Shown here: piece after piece, positions 13,903-28,186 of the stretch
Layout: each line of letters opens with the position of its first letter
Position numbering within the stretch: position 1 is the stretch's first letter
Assembly (NCBI GenBank): GCA_947650365.1
Contig: CANTAL010000137.1
Span: 620,001-684,000 of the forward strand
Length of the DNA: 64,000 nucleotides
Reading direction: 5' to 3'
Origin: Chamaelirium japonicum
Lineage: Eukaryota > Streptophyta > Magnoliopsida > Liliales > Melanthiaceae
Notes under the pieces: model-generated
The model's input: only the letters and a program-made list of their open reading frames with translations
Database searches by the model: none
Told to the model about the DNA's origin: nothing
Program-made: the position numbers and the translations under genes

Positions 13903-14906
13903 TAATTCATTCATACGATCCATTATAATTCATTCGTAGGATCCATTCTAATTCATTCGCACAATCTATTATAATTCATTCGTACGATCCATTCTAATTC
14001 ATTCGCACGATCCATTCTAATTCATTTGCACGATCATTTCTAATTCATTCATACAATCCATTCTAATTCTTTCGCATGAATATATCCATTCTAATTCATT
14101 CGTACGATCCACCATAATTCCTTCACATGATCCATTCTAATTCATTCGTACGATCCATTCGAATTCATTAGCATGATCCATTCTAATTCATTCATACGAT
14201 CCATTCTAATTCATTCGTACGATCCATTCTAATTCATTCGCATGATCCATTCTAATTCATTCGCACAATCTATTCTAATTCATTCGCATGATCCATTCTA
14301 ATTCATTCATATGATCCATTCTAATTCATCCATACAATCCATTCTAAATCATACGATCCCTTCTAATTCATTCACACGATCCATTCTAATTCATTCATAC
14401 GATCCATTCTAAATCATTCGTACGATCCACTCTAATTCATTCGCACAATCCATTCTAATTCATTCATACGATCCATTCTAATTCATTCATACAATCCATT
14501 CTAATTCTTTCGCACGAATGTATCCATTCTAATTCATTCGTACGATCCACCCTAATTCCTTCGTATGATCCATTCTAATTCATTCGCATGAATGTATCCA
14601 TTCTAATTCATTCGTACGATCCATTCGAATTCATTCATACGATCCATTCTAGTTCATTTATACGATCCATTCTAATTCATTCGTATGATCCATTCTAATT
14701 CAATCGCACGAATGTATCCATTCTAATTCATTCGTACGAATCACCCTAATTCATTCGTATGATCCATTTTAATTCATTCGCATGATCCATTCTAATTCAT
14801 TCGTACGATCAATTCTAATTCATTCGCACGATCCATTCTAATTCATTCATACGATCCATTCTAATTCATTCATACAATCCATTCTAATTCTTTCGCACGA
14901 ATGTAT
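13903..14906 (+). repeat. Forward block 7
   Basis: Forward units rich in GCACGATCC and CATACGATCC forms. Two sub-repeats contain ACCCTAATTCCTTCGTATG (about 14548 and, in a variant form, 14730). It ends in a 28-mer start GAATGTATC, then CGTACGAATTAG. Confidence 0.9.
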
Positions 14907-15396
14907 CGTACGAATTAGAATGGATACATTCGTGCGAATGAATTAGAATGGATCGTACGAATGAGTAAGAATGGATCGTACGAATGAAATAGAATGGATC
15001 GTACGAATGAATTAGAATGGATCGTGCTAATTAATTAGTATGGATCATACGAATGAATTAGAAAAGATTGTGCAAATGAATTAGAATGGATCGTACGAAT
15101 GCATTAGAATGCATACATTCGTGCAAATGAATTAGAATGGATCGTATGAATGAATTAGAATGGATCGTATGAATGAATTAGAATGGATCGTATGAACGAA
15201 TTAGTATAGATCGTACGAATGAGTAAGAATGGATCGTACGAAGGAATTAGAATGGATCGTACGAATGAATTAGAATGGATCGTATGAATGAATTAGAATG
15301 GATCGTGCGAATGAATTAGAATTGATCGTACGAATGAATTAGAATGGATCGTATGAATAAATTAGAATGGATCGTGCGAATGAATTAGAATGGATA
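14907..15396 (-). repeat. Reverse block 7
   Basis: About 21 reverse units. The right junction is GGATACTCTAATTC at about 15393-15406, where a reverse 28-mer is cut short and joined inside a forward unit. Confidence 0.9.
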
Positions 15397-16771
15397 CTCT
15401 AATTCATTCATACGATCCATTCTAATTCATTCGCACGATCCATTCTAATTCATTCATACGATCCATTCTAATTCATTCGTACGATCTAATTCATTCGTAC
15501 GATCCATTCTAATTCATTTGCATGATTGTATCCATTCTAATTCATTCGTACGATCTATTCTAATTCATTCTTGCGATCCTTTCTAATTCATTCACATGAA
15601 TGTATCCATTTTAATTCAATCGTACAATCCATTCTAATTCTTTCACACAATCCATTCTAATTCATTCGTACGATCCATTCCAATTCATTCATACGATCCA
15701 TTCTAATTCATTCGCATGAATGTATCCATTCTAATTCATTCGTACGATCCATTCTAATTCATTCGTACAATCCATTCTATTCATTCGTATGATCCATTCT
15801 AATTCATTCGTAAGAATGTACCCATTCTAATTGATTCGTATGAACCATTCTAATTTATTCGCACGATCCATTCTAATTCATTCGTACGATCCATTCTAAT
15901 TTATTCTCACAAATGTATCCATTGTAATTCATTCGTACGATCCATTCTAATTTATTCGCAGGAATCATTTTAATTCATTCATACGATCCATTCAAATTCA
16001 TTCGTGCGATCGATTCTAATTCACTTGAACGATCCATTCTAATTCATTCGCAAGAATGTATCCATTCTAAATCATTCGTACGATCCCTTCTAATTTATTC
16101 ACACGATCCATTCAAATTCATTCATACGATCCATTCTAATACATTCGTGCGATCCATTCTAATCCATTCATACGATCTATTATAATTCATTCACGCGATC
16201 CATTCTAATTCATTCGCACGAATATATCCATTCTAATTCATTCCTACGATCCATTCTAACTCATTCGCACGATCAATTCTAATTCATTCGTACGATCCTT
16301 TCTAATTCATTCGTACGATCCATTCTAATTCATTTGCATGAATGTATCAATTCTAATTCATTCGTACGATCCATTCTAATTTATTCGCACGATACATTCT
16401 AATCGTACGATCTATTCTAATTCATTCGTACGATCCATTCTAATTCTTTTGTACAACCCATTCTAATTTATTAAAATGATCAATTCAAATTCATTCGCAA
16501 GAATGTATCCATTCTAATTCATTCGTCCGATCCATACTAATTCATTCGTACGATCCATTCTAATTCATTCGTACGATCCATTCTAATTCATTCGCACGAA
16601 TGTATCCATTCTAATTCATTCTTACAATCCATTCTAATTTATTCGCACGATCCGTTCTAATTCATTCGTACGATCCATTCTAATTCATTCGTACGATCCA
16701 TTCTAATTCATTCGCACGAATGTATCCATTCTAATTCATTCATACGAATGTATCCATTCTAATTCATTCGT
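15397..16771 (+). repeat. Forward block 8
   Basis: Forward units more diverged than in most blocks (TTATTCGCAGG, TTCACTTGAACG, ACAACCCATTC). Near the end are two exact neighbouring copies of a stretch of about 120 bp (around 16500-16740). It closes in the perfect palindrome at 16744-16799. Confidence 0.9.
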
Positions 16772-16799
16772 GCGAATGAATTAGAATGGATACATTCGT
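16744..16799. repeat. Near-perfect palindrome at a flip
   Basis: Two perfect 27-bp arms (16744-16770 and 16773-16799) around the 2-bp spacer TG. Each arm is almost a full 28-mer, so a 28-bp unit is mirrored onto itself. Confidence 0.95.
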
Positions 16800-19306
16800 G
16801 CAAATGAATTAGAATGGATACATTCGTCCGAATGAATTAGAATGGAACATACGAACGAATTAGAATGGATCGTACGAATGAATTAGAATGGATACATTCG
16901 TGCGAAGGAATTAGAATGGATCGTATGAATGAATTATAATGGAGTACGAATGTATCCATTCTAATTCATTCGTACGATATATTCTAATTCATTCGTACGA
17001 TCCATTCTAATTCATTAATATGATCCATTCTAATTCATTCGCACGATCTATTCTAGTTCATTCGTACGATCCATTCTAATTCATTTGTACGAATGAATCT
17101 GAATGAATTCAAATGGATCGTACGAATGAATTAGAATGGATACATTCGTGCGAATGTATTAGAATGGATCGTACGAATAAATTATAATGGATCGTATGAG
17201 TGAATTAGAATGGATACATTCGTACAAATGAATTAGAATGGATCGTACGAATGAATTAGAATAGATCGTACAAATTAATTAGAATGGATCATGCGAATGG
17301 ATTAGAATAGATCATACGAATGGATTAGAATGGGTCGTACGAATGAATTAGAATGGATCGTAAGAATGAATTAGAATGGATATATTCATGCGAATGAATT
17401 AGAATGGATCATACGAATAAATTAGAATGGATCGTATGAATGAATTAGAATGGATACATTCTGGCAAATGAATTAGAATGGATCGTACAAATGAATTAGA
17501 ATGGATACATTCGTACGAATGAATTAGAATGAATCGTACGGCCCATTCTAATTCATTCGTACAATCCATTCTAATTCATTCATACGATCCATTCTAATTC
17601 ATTCGTAGATCATACGAATGAATTAGAATCGATCGTACAAATGAATTAGAATGGATCGTATGAATGAATTAGAATGGATACATTCGTGCTAATCAATTAG
17701 AATAGATTGTATGAATGAATTAGAATAGATATATTCGTACGATCCATTCAAATTCATTCATACGATCCATTCAAATTCATTCGCACGAATGTATCAATCC
17801 ATTCTAATACATTCGTAAAAATGAATTATAATGGATCATACGAATGAATTAGAATGGATTGTACGAATAAATTAAAATGGATCGTATAATAGAACGAATC
17901 GTACGAATGAATTAGAATGGATCGTATGAATGAATTAGACTGGATCGTACGAATGAATTAGAATGGATATATTCGTGCGAATGAATTAGAATGGATCGTA
18001 CGAATGAATTAGAATGGACCGTCTGAATGAATTAGAATGGATACATTAGTGCAAATGAATTAGGGTGGATGGTACGAATGAATTAGAATGGATACATTCG
18101 TGCGAATGAAATAGAATGGCTTAGTACGAATGAATTAGAAAGGACCGTTCGAATGAATTAGAATGGATACATTCGTACGAATAAATTAGAATGGATACAT
18201 TCGTATGATCCATTCTAATTCATTCGTACGATCCATTCAAATTCATTCGTACGAATGTAACGATCCATTCTAATACATTCGTACAAATAAATTATATTGG
18301 ATCATACGAATGAATTAGAATGGATTGTACGAATAAATTAGAATGGATCGTATAATAGAATGGATCGTACGAATGAATTAGAATGGATACATTCGTGCGA
18401 ATGAATTAGAATGGATCGTATGAATGAAATAGACTGGATCGTATAAATGAATTGGAATGGATATATTCGTGCGAATGAATTAGAATGGATCGTATGAATG
18501 AATTAGAATGGATACTTTCGTGCGAATGAATTAGAATGGATCATATGAATGAATTAGAATAGATACATTCGTGCGAATGAATTAGAATGGATCGTACGAA
18601 TGACTTAGAATGGACCGTTCGAAAGAATTAGAATGGATACATTCATACGAATAAATTAGAATGGATACATTCGTATGATCCATTCTAATTTATTCGTACG
18701 ATCCATTCTAATTCATTCGTACGATCCATTCTAATTCATTCGCACGAATGTATCCATTCTAATTCATTAGTACGATCCGTTCTAATTCATTCGTATGATC
18801 CATTCTAATTCATTCGTACGATCTATTATAATTCATTCATACGATCCTTTCTAATTCATTCGTACGATCCATTCTAATTCATTCGTACGATCCATTCTAA
18901 TACATTCGTATGATCCATTCTAATTCATTCGTACGATCCATTCTAATTCATTCGTACGATCCGTGCGAATGAATTAGAATGGATCATACAAATTAATTAG
19001 AATGGACACATTCGTGCGAATGACTTAGAATGGATCGTATGAATGAATTAGAATGGATCGTACGAATGAATTAGAATGGATACATTCGTGCGAATGAATT
19101 AGAATGGATCGTATGAATGAATTAGAATGGATCGTACGAACGAATTAGAACGGATACATTCGTGCGAATGAATTTGAATGGATCGTACGAATGAACAAGA
19201 ATGGATCGTACGAATGAATTAGAATGGATACAATCATGCGAATGAATTAGAATGGATCGTACGAATGAATTAGAATGGATCGTATGAATGAATAAGAATG
19301 GATACA
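16772..19306. repeat. Rapid orientation-switching zone (12 short blocks)
   Basis: Orientation alternates in short blocks: - 16772-16943, + 16944-17089, - 17090-17540, + 17541-17607, - 17608-17734, + 17735-17817, - 17818-18202, + 18203-18284, - 18285-18674, + 18675-18962, - 18963-19306. Boundaries are good to about 10 bp. The blocks at 17735-18202 and 18203-18670 are a tandem duplication, so two of the inversions were copied together. Units here are more diverged, for example TATAATAGAACG at about 17885. Confidence 0.88.
17735..18670. repeat. Tandem duplication of about 466 bp containing an inversion junction
   Basis: The diverged string GTATAATAGAA occurs at 17884 and 18350, 466 bp apart. 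Both copies run: forward units, ACATTCGTA junction, reverse units, a GTATAATAGAA break, then reverse 28-mers. The second copy carries several substitutions relative to the first. Confidence 0.8.
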
Positions 19307-22300
19307 TCTAATTCATTAGTACAATCTATTCAAATTCATTCGTATGATCCATTCTAATTCATTCGTACGATCCATTCTAATTCATTCGCACGAATGTATC
19401 CATTCTAATTCTTTCGTACGATCCATTCTAATTCATTCGTACGACCCATTCTAATTCATTTGCATGAATGTATCTATTCTAATTCGTTCGTACGATGCAT
19501 TCTAATTCATTAGTACGATCCATTATAATTCATTCGTACGATCCATTCTAATTCATTCGCACGAACGAATGTAGCCATTCTATTTCATTCGTAAGATCCA
19601 TTCTAATTCATTCGTACGATCTATTCAAATTCATTCATTTGATACATTCCAATTCATTCGTATGAATGTATCCATCCTAATTCATCCGTACAATCCATTC
19701 TAATTCATTCGTACGTTCCATTCTATTTCATTTGTACGATCCATTCTTACTCATTCGTATAATCTATTCTAATTCATTCGGACGAATGTATCCATTCTAA
19801 TTTATTCGTACGATCCATTCTAATTCATTCGTACGATCCATTCTAATTCATTCGTCCGATCCATTCTAATTCATTCGCACGATCCATTCTTACTCATTGG
19901 TACAATCCATTCAAATCCATTCGTACGATCCATTCTAATTAATTCGTATGATCCATTCTAATTAATTCGTATGATCCATTCTAATTCATTCGTACGATCC
20001 ATTCTAATTCATTCATACAATCCAATCAAATTCATTCTGTACGATCCATTCTAATTCATTCGTACGATCCATTCTATTTCATTCGTACGATCCATTCTTA
20101 CTCATTGGTACGATCCATTCTAATTTATTCGCACGAATGTATCCATTCTAATTCATTCGCATGATCCATTCTAATTCATTCGCACGATCCATTCTAATTC
20201 ATTCGCATGAATGTATCCATTCTAATTCATTCATACAATCCATTCTAATTCATTCCGTACGATCCATTCTAATTCATTCGCTCGAATGTATCCAATCTAA
20301 TCCTTTCGTACGATCTATTCTAATCCATTCGTACGATCCATTCTAATTCATTCGCATGAATGTAACCATTCTAATTCATTCATTTGATCCATACTAATTC
20401 ATTCGTACGATCAATTCTAATTCATTAGCACGATCCATGCTAATTCATTCGTTCGATCAATTCGAATTCATTAGCACGATCCATTCTAATTCATTCGTAC
20501 GATCCATTCTAATTCATTCGCACGATCCATTCTAATTCATTCATAGGATCCATTCTAATTCATTCATACGATCTATTCAACTCTTTCGCACGAATGTATC
20601 CATTCTAATTCATTCGTACGAATCCATTCTAATTCATTCGTACAATCTATTCTATTTCATTCGTACGATCCATTCTAGTTCATTCGTACGATCCATTCTA
20701 ATTCATTCGTACGATCCATTCTAATTCATTCGTATGATCCATTCTAATTAATTCGTATGATCCATTCTAATTCATTCGTACGATCCATTCTAATTCATTC
20801 ATACAATCCATTCTAATTCATTCGCACGAATGTATCCATTCTAATTAATTCGTACGATCCATTCTAATTCATTCGTATGATCCATTCTTATTCATTCGCA
20901 CGATCCAGTCTAATGGATTCGCACGATCCATTCTAATTCATTCGCACGAATGTATCCATTCTAATTCATTCATACGATCCATTCTAATTCATTCGTACGA
21001 TCCATTCTAATTCATTCGTACGATCCATTCTAATTCATTCGTACGATCAGTTCTAATTCATTCACAAAATCTATTCTAATTCATTCATACGATCCATTCT
21101 AATTCATTCGCACGATCCATTCTAATTCATTCGTACGATCCATTCTAATTCTTTCACACGATCCATTCTAATTCATTCGTACGATCCATTCTAATTCATT
21201 CGCACGATCCATTCTAATTCATTCGTACGATCCATTCTATATCATTCATACGATCCATTCTAATTCATTCGTACGATCCATTCTAATTCATTCACACAAA
21301 TATATCCATTCTAATTCATTCGTACGATCCATTCTAATTCTTTCGCACGATCCATTCTAATTCATTCGTAGGATCCATTCTAATTCATTCGTACGATCCA
21401 TTCTTATTCATTCGTATGATCCATTCTAATTAATTCGTATAATCCATTCTAATTCATTCGTATGATCCATTCTAATTCATTCATACAATCCATTCTAATT
21501 CATTCGCACGAATCTATCCATTCTAATTAATTCGTACGATCCATTCTAATTCATTCGTATGATCTATTCTTATTCATTCGCACGATCCAGTCTAATTGAT
21601 TCGCACGATCCATTCTAATTCATTCGTACGATCCATTCTAATTCATTCGCACGATCCATTCTAATTCATTCGTACGATCCATTCTAATTCATTCATACGA
21701 TCCATTCTAATTCATTCGTACGATCCATTCTAATTCATTCATACGATCCATTCTAATTCATTCGTACGATCCATTCTAATTCATTCCCACGATCCATTCA
21801 TTCACACGATCCATTCTAATTCATTTGTATCCATTCTATTTCATTCGCACGATCCATACTAATTCATTTGCGCAATCTATTCTAATTCATTCGTACGATC
21901 CATTCTAATTCGTTCGTACGATCCATTCTAATTCATTCATACAATCCATTCTAATTTATTCACACGAATGTATCCATTCTAATTCATTTGCACGATCCAT
22001 TCTAATTCATTCCTATGATCTATTCTAATTCATTCGTACGATCCATTCTAACTCATTCTAATTCATTCGTACGATCCATTCTAATTCATTCGTATATTCC
22101 ATTCTAATTCATTAGCACGATCCATGCTAATGAATTAGAATGGATCGTACGATCCAATCTAATTCATTCATACGATCCATTCTTACTCATTCGTATGATC
22201 GATTCTAATTCAATCGTAAGAATCCATTCTAATTCATTCGTACGATCCATTCTAATTCCTTCGTACGATCCATTCTAATTCATTCGTACGATCCATTCTA

Positions 22301-22704
22301 ATTCATTCGTACGATCCATTCTAATTCCTTCGTACGATCAATTCTAATTCATTCGTAAGACCCATTCTAATTCATTCGCGCAATCTATTCTAATTCATTC
22401 GTACGATCCATTCTAATTCATTCGTACGATCCATTCTAATTCATTCATACAATCCATTCTAATTTATTCGCACGAATGTATCCATTCTAATTCATTCATA
22501 CGATCCATTCTAATTCATTAATATGATCCATTCTAATTCATTCGTACGATCCATTCTAATTCATTCGTAGGATCCATTGTAATTTATTCGTACAATCTAT
22601 TCTATTTCATTCATACGATCCATCGTTATTCATTCGTACGATCCATTCTAATTCATTCATATGATCCATTCTAATTCATTCGTACGATCCATTCTAATTC
22701 ATTC
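19307..22704 (+). repeat. Forward block 9 (long)
   Basis: About 3.4 kb of forward units, with one reverse unit at about 22128-22150 (ATGAATTAGAATGGATCG). Positions 19850-20170 resemble 58811-59110. Positions 20420-20610 hold the TTAGCACGATCCATGC module shared with 53.6, 60.4 and 62.3 kb. Positions 20660-20990 are tandemly repeated at about 21340-21670. It ends ATTCATATTCGTGC at 22704. Confidence 0.9.
20660..21670 (+). repeat. Tandem duplication of about 680 bp
   Basis: The rare variant CGATCCAGTCTAAT occurs at 20901 and 21583, 682 bp apart. Each copy is preceded by the same series: two GTATGATCC units, ATTAATTCG, a CATACAATCC unit and a 28-mer. Confidence 0.75.
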
Positions 22705-23018
22705 ATATTCGTGCAAATAAATTAGAATGGATCGTATGAATGAATTAGAATGGATCGTATGAGTGAATTAGAACGGATAGTACGAATGAAGTAGAATGGA
22801 TCGTATGAATGAATTAGAATGGATACATTCGTGCGAATGAATTAGAATGGATCGTACGAATGAATTAGAATGGATCGTACGAATGAATTAGAATGGATCG
22901 TACGAATGAATTAGAATGGATCTTATGAACGAATTAGAATGGATCGTACGAATGAATTAGAATGGATCGTACGAATGAATTAGAATATATCGTGCGAATG
23001 AATTCGAATGGATCGTAC
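22705..23018 (-). repeat. Reverse block, 22.7 kb
   Basis: About 13 reverse units, starting with a 28-mer piece (ATTCGTGCAAATAAATTAG) and ending GATCGTACTAATTCATTC, a relative of the GTACGAATTC junction seen at 28113. Confidence 0.9.
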
Positions 23019-23683
23019 TAATTCATTCTAATTCATTCATACAATCCATTCTAATTCTTTCACACGATCTATTCTAATTCATTCGTAGGATCCATTCTAA
23101 TTCATTCGTACAATCAATTCTATTACATTTGTACGATCCATTCTTACTCATTCGTATGATCCATTCTAATTCATTCGTACGATCCATTCTAATTCATTTG
23201 TACGATCCATTCTAATTTATTCGCACGAATGTATCCATTCTAATTCATTCGTACGATCCATTCTAATTCATTCGCACAATCTATTCTAATTCATTCATAC
23301 GATCCATTCTAATTCATTCGCACGAATGTATCCATTCTAATTCATTCATACGATCCATTCTACTTCATTCGTTCTATCCGTTCTAATTCACTCATACGAT
23401 CCATTCTAATTCATTCATACGATCCATTCTAATTCATTCTAATTCATTCGTACAATCTATTCTATTTCATTCGTACGATCCATTCTTACTCATTCGTATG
23501 ATCCATTCTAATTCATTCGGACGAATGCATCCATTCTAATTTATTCGTACGATCCATTCTAATTCATTCGTACGATCCATTCTTACTCATTCGTATGATC
23601 CATTCTAATTCCTTCGTACGATCCATTCTAATTCATTCGCACGATCCATTCTAATTCTTTCATACAATCCATTCTAATTCTTT
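23019..23683 (+). repeat. Forward block, 23.0 kb
   Basis: About 28 forward units with the CTATTTC-CTTACTC cassette near 23105 and 23460 and a CGGACGAATGCATCC 28-mer at about 23518. It ends CTTTCGTGCGAATG; the same ending is at 37572. Confidence 0.9.
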
Positions 23684-24450
23684 CGTGCGAATGAATTAGA
23701 ATGGATACCTTTGTGCATATGAATTAGAATGGATCGTACGAATGAATTAGAATGGATCATATTAATGAATTAGAATGGATCGTACGAATGAATTAGAATG
23801 GATACATTCGTGCGAATGAATTAGATTGGATCGTGCGAATCAATTAGACTGGATCGTGCGAATGAATAAGAATAAATCATACGAATGAATTAGAATGGAT
23901 CGTACAAATTAATTAGAATGGATACATTCGTGCGAATGATTTAGAATGGATTGTATGAATGAATTAGAATGGATCGTACGAATGAATTAGAATGGATCAT
24001 ACGAATTAATTAGGATGGATCATACGAATGAATTAGAATGGATCGTCCAAATGAATTAGAATGGATCGTACGAATGAATTAGAATGGATCGTACGAATGA
24101 ATTAGAATGGATCGTGCGAATGAATTAGAATAGATCGTACGAATGAATTAGAATGGATACATTTGTGCGAATGAATTAGAATGGATCGTACGAATGAATT
24201 AGAATGGATCGTATGAATGAATTAGAATGGATCGTACGAATGAATTAGAATGGATCGTGCGAATGAATTAGAATGGATCGTACAAATGAATTAGAATGGA
24301 TAGTGTGAAAGAATTAGAATGGATCGTACGAATGAATTAGAATGGATCATGCGAATGAATTAGAATGGATCGTATGAATGAATTAGAATATATTTTGTGA
24401 ATGAATTAGAACTGATCGTACGAATGAATTAGAATGGATCGTACGAATGA
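23450..24450. repeat. Segmental duplication C, copy 1
   Basis: Matches 37385-38310: CGGACGAATG 28-mer, CTTTCGTGCGAATG flip, GGATACCTTTGTGCATATG, ATATTAATG unit, CAATTAGACTGG unit, TTTGTGAATG unit. Offsets are 13933, then 13887, then 13864. This is close to the spacing of duplication B, so the two may be parts of one larger event. Confidence 0.82.
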
Positions 24451-25073
24451 ATTAGAATGGATACATTTGTGCAAATGAATTAGAATGGATCGTACGAATG
24501 AATTAGAATGGATCGTATGAATGAATTAGAATGGATACATTCGTGCGAATGAATTAGAATGGATCGTGCGAATCCATTAGAATGGATCGTACGAATGAAT
24601 TAGAATGGATCATACGAATTAATTAGAATGGATCATACGAATGAATTAGAATGGATCGTACGAATGAATTAGAATGGATCGTACAAATGAACTAGAATGG
24701 ATCGTACGAATGAAATAGAATAGATTGTATAAATGAATTAGAATGGATTTGTACGAATGAATTAGAATGGATACATTCGTGCGAATGAATTAGAATGGAT
24801 ACATTCGTGCGAAAGAATTAGAATAGATCGTATGAATAAATTAGTATGGATCATATGAATGAATTAGAATGGATCGTGCGAATGAATTAGAATGGATCGT
24901 ACTAATGAATTAGAATGGATCGTGCTAATGAATTAGAATTGATCGAACGAATGAATTAGAATGCATCGTACGAAAGAATTAGAATGGATATATTCGTGCG
25001 AATGAATTAGAATGGATCGTATGAATGAATTAGAATGAAATGTCCGAATGAATTAGAATGGATCATACGAATG
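23684..25073 (-). repeat. Reverse block, 23.7 kb
   Basis: Starts with GGATACCTTTGTGCATATG (23704) and contains TTTGTGAATG near 24394; both markers recur about 13.9 kb downstream. It ends in GAATGCATTC, the same junction as at 4597 and 11817. Confidence 0.91.
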
Positions 25074-26562
25074 CATTCTAATTCCTTCGTACGATCCATT
25101 CTATTTCATTCGTACGATCCATTCTATTTCATTCGTATGATCCATTCTAATTCCTTCGTACGATCCATTCTATTTCCTTCGTATCCATTCTAATTCACTC
25201 ATATGATCCATTCTAATCCATTCGTACGATCCATTCTAATTCATTCGCATGAATGTAACCATTTTAATTCATTCATTTGATCCATTCTAATTCATTCGTA
25301 CGATCCATTCTAATTCATTCGTACGATCCATTATAATTCATTCATACAATCCATTCTAATTCATTCGTACGATCCATTCTAATTCATTCGTATGATCGAT
25401 TCTAATTCATTCGCACTATCCATTCTAATTCATTCGTACGATCCAGTCTAATTCATTCGTATGATCCATTCATTCATACGATCCATTCTAATTCATTCGT
25501 ACGATCCATTCTAATTCATTCATACAATCCATTCTAATTCATTCGTACAATCCATTCTAATTCACTTATACTATCCATTCTAATACACTCATACGATCCA
25601 TTCTAATTCATTTGCACGAATATATCCATTCTAATTCATTCGTACGGTCCATTCTAATTCATTCGTACGATCCATTCTAATTCATTCATACAATCCACTC
25701 TAATTCTTTCACACGATCTATTATAATTCATTCGTAGGATCCATTCTAATTCATTCGTACAATCTATTCTATTTCATTCATACGATCCATTCTTACTCAT
25801 TCGTATGATCCATTCTAATTCATTCGGACGAATGTATCCATTCTAATTTATTCGTACGATCCATTCTAATTCATTCGTATGATCCATTCTAATTCATTCG
25901 TACGATCCATTCTTACTCATTAGTATTATCCATTCTAATTCATTCGTACGATCCATTCTAATTCATTCGTACGATCGATTCTAATTCATTCGCACTATCC
26001 ATTCTAATTCATTCGTACGATCCATTCTAATTCATTCGTATGATCCATTCTAATTTATTCGTTCAAATATATCCATTCTAATTCATTCGTAGGATCCATT
26101 CTAATTCATTCGCACGATCCATTCTAATTCATTCGCATGAATGTATCCATTCTAATTCATTTGCACCATCCATTCTAATTCATTCCTATGATCTATTCTA
26201 ATTCATTCGTACGATCCATTCTAATTAATTCTAATTCATTCGTACGATCCATTCTATGATCCATTCTAATTCATTCGTATATTCCATTCTAATTCATTAG
26301 CACGATCCATGCTAATAAATTAGAGTGGATCGTACGATCCAATCTAATTCATTCATACGATCCATTCTTACTCATTCGTATGATCCATTCTAATTCAATC
26401 GTACGATCCATTCTAATTCATTCGTACGATCCATTCTAATTCCTTCGTACGATCCAGTCTAATTCCTTTGTACGATCCATTCTAATTCATTCGTACGATC
26501 CATTCTAATTCATTCGTACGATCTATTCTAATTTATTCGTACGATCCATTCTAAATCATTCG
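25074..26562 (+). repeat. Forward block, 25.1 kb
   Basis: Forward units. The first 200 bp resemble 4598-4810. Near 26313-26338 there is a single reverse unit with AATAAATTAGAGTGG, homologous to the mini-inversions at 22128 and 55615. It ends in the 16-bp palindrome TCATTCGTACGAATGA. Confidence 0.9.
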
Positions 26563-26886
26563 TACGAATGAAGTAGAATGGATCGTATGAATGAATTAGA
26601 ATGGATACATTCGTGCGAATGAATTAGAATGGATCGTATGAATGAATTAGAATAGATTGTGCGAATGAATTAGAATGGATCGTACGAATGAATTAGAATG
26701 GATACATTCGTGCGAATAAATTAGAATGGATTGTATGAATAAATTAGAATGGATCGTACGAATGAATTAGAATGGATCGTACGAATGAATTAGAATAGAT
26801 TGCGCGAACGAATTAGAATGGATCGTGCGAATGAAATAGAATGGATACAAATGAATTAGAATGGATCATACGAATGAATTAGCATG
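26563..26886 (-). repeat. Reverse block, 26.6 kb
   Basis: About 14 reverse units. The right junction AGCATGACGATCC cuts both flanking units. Confidence 0.88.
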
Positions 26887-27056
26887 ACGATCCATTCGTA
26901 CTCATTCGTATGATCCATTCTAATTTATTCGCATGAATGTATCCATTCTAATTCATTCGTACGTCTAATTCATTCGTACGGTCCATTCTAATTCATTCGC
27001 ACAATCCATTCTATTTCATTCGTACGATCCATTCTTACTCATTCGTATGATCCATT
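26887..27056 (+). repeat. Forward block, 26.9 kb
   Basis: Seven forward units, one shortened (TCGTACGTCTAATTC near 26960), followed by the CTATTTC-CTTACTC cassette. It ends ATCCATTATGGATAC, where a forward and a reverse CCATT half meet. Confidence 0.88.
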
Positions 27057-28112
27057 ATGGATACATTCGTGCGAATGAATTAGAATGGATCATCCGAATG
27101 ATTAAGAATGGATCGTACGAATGAAATAGAATGGATTGTGCGAATGAATTAGAATGGATCGTACGAATGAATTAGAATGGATTGTATGAATGAATTAGAA
27201 TAGATCGTATGAATGAATTAGAATGGATCGTACAAATGAGTTAGAATGGATCGTACGAATAAATTAGAATGGATACATTCGTGCGAATGAATTAGAATGG
27301 ATACATTCGTGCGAAAGAATTAGAATAGATCGTATGAATGAATTAGAATAGAGCCTATGAATGAATTAGAATGGATCGTGCGAATGAATTAGAATGGATC
27401 ATACGAATGAATTAGAATGGATCGTGCTAATGAATTAGAATTGATCGAACGAATGAATTAGCATGGATCGTGCTAATGAATTAGAATGGATCGTACGAAT
27501 GGATTAGAATGGATCGTACGAATGGATTAGAATGGATCGTACGAATGAATTAGAATGGATACATTCGCGAATGAATTAGAATGGATCGTACGAATGAATT
27601 AGAATGGATCATGTGAAAGAATTAGAATGGATTGTATGAATGAATTAGAAAGGATCGTACGAATGAATTAGAATGGATCGTACGAATGAATTAGAATGGA
27701 TACATTCGTGCGAATGAATTAGAATTGATCGTACGAATGAATTAGAATGGATCGTGCGAATGAATTAGAATGGATCGTACGAATGAATTAGAATGGATAC
27801 ATTCGTGCGAATAAATTACAATGGATCGGACAAATGAATTAGAATGGATCGTACGAATGAATTAGAATGGATCGTACGAATAAATTAGAATGGATACATT
27901 CATCCGAATGAATTAGAATGGATCATACGATTGAGTAAGAATGGATCGTACGAATGAAATAGAATAGATTGTACGAATGAATTAGAATGGATCCTACGAA
28001 TGAATTAGAATGGATCGTGTGAAAGAATTAGAATGGATTGTATGAATGAATTAGAATGGATGGTATGAATGAATTTGAATGGATCGTGCGAATAAATTCG
28101 AATGGATCGTAC
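27057..28112 (-). repeat. Reverse block, 27.1 kb
   Basis: About 44 reverse units, including the GTGCTAATG / GATCGAACG / AGCATGG module at 27425-27490. The last 220 bp form a junction module shared with 53.3, 60.1 and 62.0 kb. It ends GTACGAATTCATTC. Confidence 0.9.
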
Positions 28113-28186
28113 GAATTCATTCTAATTCATTCATACAATCCATTCTAATTCTTTCTCACGATCTATTCTAATTCATTCGTAGGATC
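28113..28186 (+). repeat. Very short forward block
   Basis: Three forward units between GAATTCATTC and AGGATCGGACG. At the related sites 53530, 60331 and 62236 the forward part continues for kilobases, so this copy looks truncated by a later reverse insertion or recombination (inference). Confidence 0.87.
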
